From Bacillus sp. EB106-08-02-XG196 (GTDB lineage: Bacteria; Bacillota; Bacilli; Bacillales; Cytobacillaceae), in the NCBI RefSeq assembly GCF_013396335.1, contig NZ_JABWSY010000002.1, forward strand, positions 296 to 64,295: 64,000 bases of DNA, read 5' to 3'. The stretch's first letter is position 1, and each line of letters begins with the position of its first letter. Both the position numbers and the translations under genes were made by a program. Of this stretch, positions 44,223-52,963 are shown one piece after another. The notes under the pieces were generated by a model, which did not search any database, was not told where the DNA came from, and worked only from the letters and a program-made list of their open reading frames with translations.

Positions 44223-44567
44223 TCACTCCTCATCCTTCGTTTCTATCCTCGTCCAGCGGTCCTTGTCTCTGGTATTAAATTTATTCATGACATATTCGTG
44301 TGCTTCTTCCAAGTCAATATTTAATGAGTTGGCCAAACAAATAATAACAAAAAGAAGATCACCCAGCTCCTCCTCAATAGCCTTTTCCGTTTCGCTGGAT
44401 TTCTTAGGCTTCTCACCATATTGATGATTGACTTCTCTAGCAAGCTCACCTAGCTCTTCCGTTAGCCGGGCTACCATTGCAAGCGGACTAAAATACCCTT
44501 CCTTGAATTGACTTATGTATGTATCTACATCCTTCTGCAGGTCTTTGATAGATTTGCCATTGACCAC
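44223..44567 (-). CDS. ypjD: MazG-like nucleotide pyrophosphohydrolase YpjD
   Basis: A 114-aa all-alpha NTP pyrophosphatase. The metal motif is EELGELAREVN near 38-48 with EEELGDLLFVIICLAN near 65-80, the E-x2-E and E-x2-D ligands of MazG/RS21-C6. The GTG at 44567 follows GAGGTG by 7 nt. It probably cleans up non-canonical nucleotides; the substrate is not established. First gene of the dapB operon. Confidence 0.92.
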   Translation of the reverse strand: MVNGKSIKDLQKDVDTYISQFKEGYFSPLAMVARLTEELGELAREVNHQYGEKPKKSSETEKAIEEELGDLLFVIICLANSLNIDLEEAHEYVMNKFNTRDKDRWTRIETKDEE

Positions 44568-44749
44568 ACATACTCACCTCTTTTAATAATTGTAAAACAA
44601 CTATACTAAATACATTAGCTAAAAAAAGTTAGTTTTACAAATATTTTCGCATTAAGTATCACTTTCCAGCCTAAAATTGCTCTTCTACTATTAATTCGCT
44701 ATAATAAAAGCCGCTGGCTAAGGAAAATTGTGGTAGAGGAGAAAAGAAT

Positions 44750-45622
44750 ATGATATTTGGACTTAAATTGAAAAACGTTTTATTTATTTTAATTGGAACA
44801 GCGATTATGTCTTTTGGACTGGTCAATTTTAATATGCAAAATAAACTTGCCGAAGGCGGCTTTACAGGTATAACTCTTCTTCTATACTTCATGTTCAAAT
44901 GGGATCCATCTTATACAAACTTAATTTTAAATATCCCTCTCTTTTTTGTCGGCTGGAAATTACTCGGTAGAAATGCTTTTATTTACACACTTCTTGGCAC
45001 GGTTGGTCTATCCGTTTTTTTATGGATATTCCAGCGTTATTCGATTGACATGCCGCTAAAAGATGACTTATTACTAGCTGCACTGTTTGCGGGTGTTTTT
45101 CTTGGAATTGGATTAGGAATTATCTTTCGCTATGGTGGTACGACAGGTGGAGTCGATATCATTGCACGACTGGTCCAGAAATATGCAGGTTGGAGCATGG
45201 GAAGGACTATGTTTATCTTTGATATTGGTGTGATCGCGGCCTCTGTTCTTACCTATCTCAATTATAAAGAGGCAATGTATACACTAGTAGCAGTATTTAT
45301 TGGAGCTAGGGTTATTGATTTTATTCAAGAAGGTGCCTATACAGCAAGAGGTGCGATGATTGTTTCTGATAGAAATGATGATATCGCAAAAAAAATTATG
45401 GATGAAATGGAAAGAGGCGTTACTGTTCTAAAGGGATATGGTTCTTTTACTAAACTAGAGAGAGAAGTTTTGTACTGTGTTGTAGCTAAAAACGAAATCG
45501 TTCGTTTAAAAAATTTAATTACCTCAGTAGACCCACACGCGTTTGTTTCTGTCACTGTTGTCCATGATGTCCACGGAGAAGGATTTACACTAGATGAAAA
45601 TAAAAAGCCTATTGAAATATAG
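44750..45622 (+). CDS. ypjC: YitT/DUF2179 family membrane protein (YpjC)
   Basis: A 290-aa protein with five to six membrane spans (about 1-200) followed by a cytosolic DUF2179 domain (about 225-290). The domain boundary shows GAYTARGAMIVSDRNDDIAKKI, and the first half has the YitT pattern LAEGGFTGITLLLYFMF. Function unknown. GAGGAG lies 7 nt before the ATG. It faces the dapB operon divergently. Confidence 0.88.
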   Translation: MIFGLKLKNVLFILIGTAIMSFGLVNFNMQNKLAEGGFTGITLLLYFMFKWDPSYTNLILNIPLFFVGWKLLGRNAFIYTLLGTVGLSVFLWIFQRYSIDMPLKDDLLLAALFAGVFLGIGLGIIFRYGGTTGGVDIIARLVQKYAGWSMGRTMFIFDIGVIAASVLTYLNYKEAMYTLVAVFIGARVIDFIQEGAYTARGAMIVSDRNDDIAKKIMDEMERGVTVLKGYGSFTKLEREVLYCVVAKNEIVRLKNLITSVDPHAFVSVTVVHDVHGEGFTLDENKKPIEI

Positions 45623-45748
45623 AAAAGCGGAAGCGCCTTGCCCAGGGGCGACAGGCATAAGACGAGCCGGCGAGAAGGTTGCCTTTTAACCTTCTTGACG
45701 GATTGGCTTATGACCCCGAGCCCCTAGGCCGCTTGCGCTAGACAGCTA
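45623..45748. repeat. Dispersed intergenic repeat (bcr-like), second copy
   Basis: GC-richer element beginning GAAAAGCGGAAGCGCC and ending CCGCTTGCGCTAGACAGC. It folds on itself: GCATAAG...AGAAGGTT-loop-AACCTTCT...GGCTTATG forms a long imperfect stem. The first 20 bases recur as a fragment at 60160-60179. This is the familiar style of short Bacillus intergenic repeats that spread with mobile help; no coding potential. Confidence 0.8.
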
Positions 45749-45778
45749 AAAAGCAATGTCCTGTTGGACATTGCTTTT
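45749..45778. terminator. Terminator between ypjC and ypjB
   Basis: Thirteen-base-pair stem AAAAGCAATGTCC/GGACATTGCTTTT with a 4-nt loop, between convergent genes. Confidence 0.88.
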
Positions 45779-45779
45779 A

Positions 45780-46574
45780 TTAATCCTTATGAACGCTGGA
45801 ACGGTTTTTTCTCATGTTCTTTTCACCCAGATATTTTCTCCAGCCAACATAAGATAAAGTTAGGATGATAATGCTGCCTGTAGAAATGATAACCCACCAT
45901 AGTGATGGATCTGCCTCATCCTCATCCATATTATCAAATAGATTCTTTAAATCCATTTCAAGGCCTTCTAATTCCTCTTGGCTTTTTACATTACTAACAA
46001 CCTCTGAACGGTATTCATCAATGAAATTGATACGAGCATCTATTTTTTGAATATTTTCTGCAGAGACATCAATTTTCATACTTGGATAAATAACATTATA
46101 TAAGGACATAAAAGTATTAAAATTAGAGTGAAAATGTTCAGAATCACCTGTGCTGGCAGCAATTCTAGCTTCCTGGAAGGCAGTCATAATCTGATACTTC
46201 ATCTCTGTCCAAAGTGGCTGATGGCTAGTAGCAATTGCGTCCACTACAAGACGGAACTTCGTAAGCTTTTGGACTCTTTCCTCATAATCCATATTTGAGC
46301 TGGCTGCTGCTTCCATTGCCTCATCATGGGATACGTTAATAATTCTTAATTCATCCATCGTAAAAGGATGTTCTTTGCTTTTGATATCCGTGAATTGCGC
46401 TGAAAAATAACTAAGCAGCTTTTTGCCATCTTCATATCTCTGAAATTTAATCATTTGCAGCGCTTCATCTGAGATATTATCTAGCTTCTCTATCGGTGTG
46501 TGCTGGTGAGCACTTACCGTCATGGGAGTGAGCATAATGACAATAACAAATATTAGCAACCATTTATACTTCAA
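45780..46574 (-). CDS. ypjB: Sporulation protein YpjB
   Basis: A 264-aa protein with an N-terminal signal peptide (about 1-22, ends VSAHQ), a helical extracytoplasmic region and a C-terminal membrane span (about 225-243, WWVIISTGSIIILTLSYVG) with a basic tail. YpjB of B. subtilis is expressed in the mother cell under sigma-E and affects spore formation. I cannot place a sigma-E promoter with confidence. Confidence 0.88.
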   Translation of the reverse strand: MKYKWLLIFVIVIMLTPMTVSAHQHTPIEKLDNISDEALQMIKFQRYEDGKKLLSYFSAQFTDIKSKEHPFTMDELRIINVSHDEAMEAAASSNMDYEERVQKLTKFRLVVDAIATSHQPLWTEMKYQIMTAFQEARIAASTGDSEHFHSNFNTFMSLYNVIYPSMKIDVSAENIQKIDARINFIDEYRSEVVSNVKSQEELEGLEMDLKNLFDNMDEDEADPSLWWVIISTGSIIILTLSYVGWRKYLGEKNMRKNRSSVHKD

Positions 46575-46653
46575 ACCTTGTCCCCCCTATCATTACTAAT
46601 AAAATGTATGAAAGGGTGGACAAGGTTAGACCATCTTTTATCCTATCAATAAA

Positions 46654-47247
46654 CTATTTTAGTTCTAGTTTAAATCGATTAGGGCGTATAACAAAATAAT
46701 AGCCAATACCTACTGATACCATCGAAAGCCAAAAAGTAAAATAACCAATTTCTGGTGTAACCTCATTTAACATGTGGTATCGTGGCAGCATAAAAAATAC
46801 GTAGTCAATAACATCATTATGTAATGTCCAAATCGCTGTGACTATTAGGTGCCACCATTTAAAACGATAAAAGGGAGAATACAATATGGCTTGAACTGCC
46901 ATAGCAAAATGAGAGAAAATTAACATTACGCCAATCCAATCTAGCTCTCCCTGTGCGAAAAAGACTAGCAGATTCATTACGACAGCCCATATTCCATACT
47001 TAAATAAAGTAACAATTGCAAGTGCTTCCACAAGGGGCCAATTCTTTTTTAACAGGAAAGCGGCGACTACAAAGACAAAAAACAAGCTAGCAGTCGGGCT
47101 GTCTGGAACAAATATTAGAAAAATAGCTGGAGTCTCTTTTAATTGCCAGCCATACCACACATACCCGTAAATCGTTCCAGCAATATTGATAATCAACAAC
47201 AGTAGTAAAAATGATTTATTTGCTAAGAGGGGATAAATCCATTTCAC
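46654..47247 (-). CDS. ypjA: YpjA family membrane protein (DUF1405)
   Basis: A 197-aa protein with about six membrane spans and the motif FVPDSPTASLFFV near 48-60. Function unknown. I use the GTG at 47247: AGAGG lies 7 nt upstream, while a longer frame to 47319 would read through a terminator hairpin. It follows qcrC and precedes ypjB on the same strand. Confidence 0.82.
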   Translation of the reverse strand: MKWIYPLLANKSFLLLLLIINIAGTIYGYVWYGWQLKETPAIFLIFVPDSPTASLFFVFVVAAFLLKKNWPLVEALAIVTLFKYGIWAVVMNLLVFFAQGELDWIGVMLIFSHFAMAVQAILYSPFYRFKWWHLIVTAIWTLHNDVIDYVFFMLPRYHMLNEVTPEIGYFTFWLSMVSVGIGYYFVIRPNRFKLELK

Positions 47248-47282
47248 TTCTCTTCCTCTTTTCATTGATTTTATTAATAATA

Positions 47283-47308
47283 AAAGCTGACGTGATTCCG
47301 TCAGCTTT
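47283..47308 (-). terminator. Terminator of qcrABC
   Basis: Perfect ten-base-pair stem AAAGCTGACG/CGTCAGCTTT with a 6-nt loop, followed by TTATTATTA on the minus strand. It shows that ypjA is transcribed separately or by readthrough. Confidence 0.85.
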
Positions 47309-47322
47309 AAATTAATCATTTA

Positions 47323-48096
47323 TTATTTCCCTAAGTTTGCGATGTATTCAGAAAGCTTTTTAAGCTGTTCGTCGTCACCTTTGAAAACTCCAGGAGGCAT
47401 AGTACCTACACCTTCTTTTGCAATTTTTGCAATTTCATCAGCAGATAATCCAGTGCCAACTAAAGTTGGTGCACCTGCTCCACCCTGGAAGGCATCACCG
47501 TGACAAGATAAACAGGTATTATCTGAAGCAATTTTGTATTCTTCAGTTGTCTTGTCAATGTCAGCGGTTGCTACGATTTTACCATATTCTTTTGCTGCTT
47601 CCCAGTCATGGTTACTCGCGCCCTCCCATGTTAGGTAGGTGATACCAGCAATTGCCAGCAACATAAATCCAGTTGCCAACGGTCGCTTCGATGGACGACG
47701 TTCTGGTCCGCGATCTAAGAATGGAGCTAATAATAATGCTCCAAAAGCTAGTCCAGGGATAACCATAGCACCAACTACTGTATATGGTCCAGCAGCAAAT
47801 TCATACTTCAGTAATTGATATAAGAACAAGAAATACCAGTCAGGCATTGGAACATATCCTGTATCTGATGGATCCGCAATCCTTTCAAGTGGACTAGGAT
47901 GTGCAACTGTTAAACATAGTATCCCAACAAGAAATACTGCACCTACCAACCATTCTTTCAAAAGGAAGTTAGGCCAAAATGCCTCTGTTTTACCAGGGTA
48001 TTCTGAGTAATCCTTTGGAATATTCTTTTTCGTACGGGCCTCAGGTGCCAATACACGTGAGTCACCGACGAACTTCATTCCTTTACCGCGATGCAT
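47323..48096 (-). CDS. qcrC: Menaquinol:cytochrome c reductase cytochrome b/c subunit
   Basis: A 257-aa fusion of cytochrome b subunit IV (about 45-150; three spans, DPSDTGYVPMPDWYFLFLY) and a C-terminal cytochrome c domain. The heme is bound by Cys195 and Cys198 in CLSCHG with His199, and Met233 in GTMPPG is the probable sixth ligand. This b/c fusion is typical of Bacillus bc complexes. It is the third gene of qcrABC and can pass electrons to the cytochrome c oxidases, including the ba3 enzyme here. Confidence 0.96.
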   Translation of the reverse strand: MHRGKGMKFVGDSRVLAPEARTKKNIPKDYSEYPGKTEAFWPNFLLKEWLVGAVFLVGILCLTVAHPSPLERIADPSDTGYVPMPDWYFLFLYQLLKYEFAAGPYTVVGAMVIPGLAFGALLLAPFLDRGPERRPSKRPLATGFMLLAIAGITYLTWEGASNHDWEAAKEYGKIVATADIDKTTEEYKIASDNTCLSCHGDAFQGGAGAPTLVGTGLSADEIAKIAKEGVGTMPPGVFKGDDEQLKKLSEYIANLGK

Positions 48097-48161
48097 CGAA
48101 CAATCCCCCTCCTTTATTCGTAAATTAAGATTATTAATAGATCAGAATCAATTTAAGAGTA

Positions 48162-48836
48162 TTATAGTGGTCCAGAAATACCCTGTTTACGAATCATCAT
48201 GAAATGAGCTGCCATTAATCCAAATAAAGCAGCAGGTAAGAAGAACACGTGAATCGCAAAGAAACGAGTTAAGGTTTGAGCACCAACAATCGTCTCATGA
48301 CCCGATAGTAACGTTTTCAGGTGTACACCAATAAACGGCACTGCTTCAATAATTTGCAATGTAACTTTTGTAGCGAACAACGCTTTCATATCCCAAGGTA
48401 ATAAATAACCTGTTAAACCTAAAGCTAGCATGATGAAGAAAATAAGAACCCCAACAATCCAGTTTAGTTCACGAGGTTTTTTGTAAGCGCCTTGGAAGAA
48501 AACGCGTAATGTATGTAAGAACATCATTACAATAACTAAACTAGCACCCCAGTGGTGCATACCGCGTACGATTTGTCCGAAGGCTACCTGATTTTGAAGG
48601 TAGAATACAGACTCCCATGCGTTTTTAATATCCGGTACATAATACATCGTTAAGAACATACCAGATAGAATTTGAATTACAGTAACAAAGAATGTCATAC
48701 CGCCAAAGCAGTAAACAAACGCAGAAAAGTGATGCGCAGGATTGACATGCTCAGGTACTTCATGATCTGCGATATCGCGCCACAAAGGCGTAATATCTAA
48801 ACGTTCATCTACCCAATCGTAAATTTTGTTTAACAA
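48162..48836 (-). CDS. qcrB: Menaquinol:cytochrome c reductase cytochrome b subunit
   Basis: A 224-aa cytochrome b6-type protein with four spans. Cys43 in FVYCFGGM is the residue that binds an extra heme covalently in b6-type and Bacillus complexes. Heme histidines occur in IVRGMHHWGAS and in FAIHVFFLPA. It starts 3 nt before qcrA on the coding strand, and qcrC follows 65 nt later. Confidence 0.97.
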   Translation of the reverse strand: MLNKIYDWVDERLDITPLWRDIADHEVPEHVNPAHHFSAFVYCFGGMTFFVTVIQILSGMFLTMYYVPDIKNAWESVFYLQNQVAFGQIVRGMHHWGASLVIVMMFLHTLRVFFQGAYKKPRELNWIVGVLIFFIMLALGLTGYLLPWDMKALFATKVTLQIIEAVPFIGVHLKTLLSGHETIVGAQTLTRFFAIHVFFLPAALFGLMAAHFMMIRKQGISGPL

Positions 48837-48839
48837 TGA

Positions 48840-49346
48840 TTACGCCTCCTTTTTCTTAGGCTCAGCTTTACCTAAATAAAGTAAACCGTCTTTTTCTTGG
48901 AATGGGTACACATCCAGCGGTGCAATTGGCGGAGTTCCCTTAACGTTTGTTCCATCCTTTGTATACCTTCCAAAGTGACATGGACAGAAGAATTCATCAG
49001 AATGATCCCCAGTACCCCAGCCAACCGTACAACCTAAGTGTTTACATACAGGAGATAGGGCAACTATGTTATCCTGTTCATCCTTATAAACCCAGGCAGT
49101 ATTTGAAACGTCTGAAGTATACCAAGCATCCTTTTGCTCAAACGTGAAATCAACTCGTTGTGGTTCATTTGTAATGTCGGAAATTTTCAATGGAGTTGCA
49201 ATAAAATCTCCACCTGCTTCCGCCGTTAATACTGGATCAACTGCAAAACGAACCATTGGCATTAACATTCCTGCCGCCATAAACCCTCCTACACCTGTAA
49301 GTGTGTAGGTTAAAAATTGTCTTCTTGATACGCGATGCTTACTCAT
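48840..49346 (-). CDS. qcrA: Rieske iron-sulfur subunit
   Basis: A 168-aa subunit with a twin-arginine signal anchor (SRRQFL at 7-12, span about 14-32). The [2Fe-2S] ligands are Cys101 and His103 in CKHLGC, and Cys121 and His124 in CPCHFG; Cys106 and Cys123 would form the stabilising disulfide. The ATG at 49346 follows GAGGGGGG by 6 nt. First gene of the operon. Confidence 0.97.
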   Translation of the reverse strand: MSKHRVSRRQFLTYTLTGVGGFMAAGMLMPMVRFAVDPVLTAEAGGDFIATPLKISDITNEPQRVDFTFEQKDAWYTSDVSNTAWVYKDEQDNIVALSPVCKHLGCTVGWGTGDHSDEFFCPCHFGRYTKDGTNVKGTPPIAPLDVYPFQEKDGLLYLGKAEPKKKEA

Positions 49347-49486
49347 GCTTATCCCCCCTCTATTCACAAGTTAAGTCCATCGGACATAAATTAAACACAT
49401 ATAAAACTAGGACATAACAATGATATATCAAACTTTTTCCTAGGTCAATATCATACTATTTTAAAAACATGTTATTCAGAAAAGAA

Positions 49487-49951
49487 TTATTCCTTTTCAC
49501 TCCATTTTTGCGTAAAAAGACTTAACAACTGCTTCACTTGGCTCTCAATCATTGAAATCTTTTGTTGATCATTCAGATGCTCAAGCGGCAGAGACGGAAG
49601 CCAAATTAATGAGCCGGCAAGCTCCTTCTCATATATTTTCCAATCACTCTCTGAAGTTATGTAAAAAATATGCTTAAATTCGTTCCTCTTAATATTTTCT
49701 TCCCATTTCTTCATCTGCTTTATTATGTCTTCTGGTTTATCACTCTTTAGGTATGTAAAAGGTGGAAGTAACAATAGTCTTCCAGTAAATTGTCTTTCTA
49801 AGTAACTGGTAAGTAACGTAATAAATTCAGCACTTGAGGCTGATTGCTTCATTTCATTCCCAAATGAAACCGAGTATAAGGGAATGACTGCTGTATCAAC
49901 GTATTCCTTTGCAGTTAAATATGTTTCTATATCCTTTGAAACCCACTTCAT
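49487..49951 (-). CDS. ypiF: YpiF family protein (DUF2487)
   Basis: A 154-aa soluble protein, opening MKWVSKDIETYLTAKEYVDTA and with SLIWLPSLPLEHLND near the end. Function unknown. It lies between ypiB and qcrA, as in B. subtilis, 140 nt upstream of qcrA. Confidence 0.85.
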   Translation of the reverse strand: MKWVSKDIETYLTAKEYVDTAVIPLYSVSFGNEMKQSASSAEFITLLTSYLERQFTGRLLLLPPFTYLKSDKPEDIIKQMKKWEENIKRNEFKHIFYITSESDWKIYEKELAGSLIWLPSLPLEHLNDQQKISMIESQVKQLLSLFTQKWSEKE

Positions 49952-50049
49952 TTATGACACCAGCCCTTTTCACATCATTACTTCTATCATATCACTTTTT
50001 CAAAAAAACATAAAAGGAAATAGGGAAAAGAATTCTATATATAAAAAAT

Positions 50050-50074
50050 GGAAGCCTGCTTATCGCAGGCTTCC
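50050..50074 (-). terminator. Terminator after ypiB
   Basis: Perfect ten-base-pair stem GGAAGCCTGC/GCAGGCTTCC with a 5-nt loop that contains the ypiB stop, followed by ATTTTTTAT on the minus strand. Confidence 0.85.
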
Positions 50075-50626
50075 GTTTTTCTCTGTTTCTTTTAGTTGAT
50101 TTAGCTTTTCAGTTAATGCGCGAAAAGCTGTTTTATCCTGCTTATCAAGTGCTTCATCAATTAGTTGAAGCAACTTCTCCCGTTGAAACCGCTCAATGCT
50201 GTTTTGTAAAAATTGTTCTGCTACAATACCGTCTTTTTCATTTACTTGCAGGTGCTTTGGTACAAATGGGTTTTCCTCTAATACGGCTGCATATTGATGC
50301 GCTTGATTAGAAGCATGAAAGTTTAATTGAATAAAAATATCTTCGTCACGATTTAACCGAATATCATGGAAGGATTTTTCAGCATCAGTGGTCATTACAT
50401 TCTCTTTATAAAAGCGAAATGGTACTTTATCTACGCAGTGAGTTGACATGATCAGACCACGTGGACAATACTGTGCTTGCTCTACAAAATGAACCTTCTC
50501 CATTAATTGGTCGTGACTCATTAAATAATTAAGAATCCAAACACACTCTCTTCTTTTTAATTGATAATGATTTAAAAACCAACGAATAAAGTCCTTTTTC
50601 TCGTTGACAGAAACAGGGGTTGCCAT
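50060..50626 (-). CDS. ypiB: YpiB family protein (UPF0302)
   Basis: A 188-aa protein with an N-terminal UPF0302 domain ([29 protein letters not shown] at its start) and a C-terminal IDEAL domain ([17 protein letters not shown] near 153-169). The exact role is unknown; IDEAL domains occur in proteins that meet other proteins in Bacillus. It is 35 nt downstream of ypiA. Confidence 0.9.
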   Translation of the reverse strand: MATPVSVNEKKDFIRWFLNHYQLKRRECVWILNYLMSHDQLMEKVHFVEQAQYCPRGLIMSTHCVDKVPFRFYKENVMTTDAEKSFHDIRLNRDEDIFIQLNFHASNQAHQYAAVLEENPFVPKHLQVNEKDGIVAEQFLQNSIERFQREKLLQLIDEALDKQDKTAFRALTEKLNQLKETEKNGSLR

Positions 50627-50661
50627 ATATAGTTTCCCTCCTCTGTATATTCAGCTTTTTA

Positions 50662-51927
50662 TTAATTCTCTCTACTTAATAGACGGTCAAGCAAATCAGC
50701 ATACTCTCCATTTGTTGGATCACCTTTTTGTAACTGTTTAAAAATTTCGGCAGCAAGGTCGGTTTTTCCTTCCTCAATTAGAAAATAACCGTAATCGTTC
50801 AAAAAAGCTTCATTATTCTTAAAAAAAGTATATGCACTTTCATATTTGTCTAATGCATTGGAATATTCCTCTAACCTTTCATATGCTAGGGCAGAGTCCC
50901 AAAGGAGCTGGGGTTCCTCATCATCTACAAAGTCTAGCTGGGAGATTAAATCAATTACTGCTTCATACCTTTCTTGGTGAAAAAAGAGCTTATTTAGTGT
51001 TAGCGCTGCTTCAGTGAAACCTGGATCTAATGCAAGTGCCTCACGGAAGTACTGTTCAGCTAACTCAGGTTTTGCAAGCTTAATGGCAATTTTACCACCA
51101 AAGAAATATAAATCTTTATTAAATTCATCCTGCTTAATGCCTTCTTGAATCGCCGTTAGACTATTTTCAAGTTCTTCTTCCCGTTCATACGCCTTTGCTA
51201 GATGTAAGTAAAGGGAATGGTATTCTGGGTCAAGCCCTTTTAATTCCTCGAATTTCTCAATTGAAGTCCGATTATATCCTGCTTGAAGTGCTGTAAAGGC
51301 ATATCCAAACAGCGTATTAATTTCTAATTTCTCATCAATTGCTTTGTCATAATAGGCTAATGCTTCTTCAAATTCCCCCGAGGCACTCAAAAGCTCTGCC
51401 ATTCGTTGAAAAATGCTTACACCAGCAATTTCGTGATACTCCTTTAGAACTGCTTCATATGAAATCAATGCCTTTGTAACTTCTCCTATTTCACTGTAGA
51501 GTTCACCTAAGGCGAAATCAATGATAACCTCATCTGGCAGGATATCTTTAGCTTTCTGCAACTTTCTTTCACATACCTCATATAATCCTTGAACTTGATA
51601 TAAGTCTGCTAAAAGCAAGAGAGATTGTCCAAAGCTGGGGTCGTGTTCGGAGATTTTTTCTAATTCTAGAATTGCTTGTTCCTCATTCCCAGACTCCACT
51701 AATATTTCAGCTAGTAAGACGAGGAGTTCTCCCTCTTCAGGATAGATAGCCAAAAGATTTTCGACTAGCGCCTTTGATTCATCTAAGAATCCAAACTGAA
51801 ACATTTCTTCTGCAAGGATGAATTTTTCATCGGGCTGACCTTTGGTTAATACAACATTATATTCATTTATGGCTTCAATATGTTGACCGCTTTCCAACAT
51901 TGAGATAATTTTATTTATTCTGTCCAT
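50662..51927 (-). CDS. ypiA: TPR-repeat protein YpiA
   Basis: A 421-aa soluble protein built almost wholly of about ten tetratricopeptide repeats, for example ALAYYDKAIDEKLEINTLFGYAF near 185-207. TPR scaffolds bind partner proteins. Reported B. subtilis work links YpiA with YpiB to respiratory/bc-complex expression, a link I recall only loosely. It precedes ypiB and follows the amidohydrolase-like gene. Confidence 0.9.
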   Translation of the reverse strand: MDRINKIISMLESGQHIEAINEYNVVLTKGQPDEKFILAEEMFQFGFLDESKALVENLLAIYPEEGELLVLLAEILVESGNEEQAILELEKISEHDPSFGQSLLLLADLYQVQGLYEVCERKLQKAKDILPDEVIIDFALGELYSEIGEVTKALISYEAVLKEYHEIAGVSIFQRMAELLSASGEFEEALAYYDKAIDEKLEINTLFGYAFTALQAGYNRTSIEKFEELKGLDPEYHSLYLHLAKAYEREEELENSLTAIQEGIKQDEFNKDLYFFGGKIAIKLAKPELAEQYFREALALDPGFTEAALTLNKLFFHQERYEAVIDLISQLDFVDDEEPQLLWDSALAYERLEEYSNALDKYESAYTFFKNNEAFLNDYGYFLIEEGKTDLAAEIFKQLQKGDPTNGEYADLLDRLLSREN

Positions 51928-51957
51928 GTTCTCTATCCTCTCGGTTCCCTTGATTGA

Positions 51958-52857
51958 CTATAATGCAAAATAAGATGGGGTACGCACCCTAACATATTCT
52001 CCATATCCTGGTTTAAATAAAACCTCTTCCCCTGCTCGTATTACTTTTCCCTTGTTTACTGTTACTACAAGTCTATTACTATGATAAAGAAATAAAGCCG
52101 CTGTATCAACATTCATGATTTCTCTAGCCTTAATATATAAATTATAGCTTACTTCTGCTCCATGCAGTAAGCTTGCCTTTTGTGGATATAAGCCCATTTT
52201 GTTTAACACTTGAAGTGACAACGGTTGATTCTCTCTTAGTTCCTCATATATTGCGGGTATTTTTTCACTTTCCATTATTCCTTTCCATTTCGACACAGCA
52301 CCCCTTGCTTCCTTCTTTCCTTCATTAGAAAATATTGGAACAAGTGGACAATTATACGGAAAAAGAGCTTCCCTAATCCAACCCCAAGGAATTTTAGTTA
52401 GTTCACTGAAATGATCAACATCTATAAAAATTGCAGGAACTCTTTCTTTCTTACACTTCCTAATGAATGAAGGAGTTAAAAGGCGCAGAGGAATTTTAAC
52501 ACTAATAAGAAAGTCAATTGGACTACTCATAAGTGTCGTTTTTGTTTCATTTATCTTTTTTGTTAATTCACTTTCGTAAGAAATCGAAATATAGGTAAGT
52601 AAGGTGGTACACCCTTTCAAAAGGAAATTCTCAATCATATATTTCCGAAATTCCTTAAAGGAAGCATTTAGAGGGATACTTGAATCTAAAAGCACATAAG
52701 ATGGGGTCATAATAAAAGATTCTGCATTCATTTTCATTAATTTCTTATGATGAATTTGAGCATATTTTGCAGCTATGTGGTTTCCTTTAATCAACAACGA
52801 TGATTTTGTAAGTTCAGTTTCCTTAAGAATGTTGGCATTTTCAATAATATACTCCAT
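51958..52857 (-). CDS. Amidohydrolase-like protein lacking metal ligands
   Basis: A 299-aa protein. The N-terminal 50 residues (MEYIIENANILKETELTKSS, then LLIKGNHIAA) and the last 35 (RLVVTVNKGKVIRAGEEVLF) look like the split composite beta-sandwich of amidohydrolases. The hallmark PGFxDxHxH is replaced by TPSYVLLDSSIPLN near 50-63, with no His pair. An enzyme is therefore unlikely. It lies between aroA and ypiA, where I know no B. subtilis counterpart. The fold assignment is inference from pattern and needs a profile search. Confidence 0.6.
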   Translation of the reverse strand: MEYIIENANILKETELTKSSLLIKGNHIAAKYAQIHHKKLMKMNAESFIMTPSYVLLDSSIPLNASFKEFRKYMIENFLLKGCTTLLTYISISYESELTKKINETKTTLMSSPIDFLISVKIPLRLLTPSFIRKCKKERVPAIFIDVDHFSELTKIPWGWIREALFPYNCPLVPIFSNEGKKEARGAVSKWKGIMESEKIPAIYEELRENQPLSLQVLNKMGLYPQKASLLHGAEVSYNLYIKAREIMNVDTAALFLYHSNRLVVTVNKGKVIRAGEEVLFKPGYGEYVRVRTPSYFAL

Positions 52858-52963
52858 CCTACCACCCCTTCCTAGCTTTAAAGTTCTTAAGACAAGCTAT
52901 GAGCCAATCTTAAAAACTATGACAGGAAAATACAGACTCAAAAAAAGCTGCCAAGTGGCAGCT

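Noticed and set aside
46654..47319. ypjA starting at 47319
   Set aside because: That start reads through the qcrABC terminator hairpin and lacks the binding site present before the GTG at 47247.
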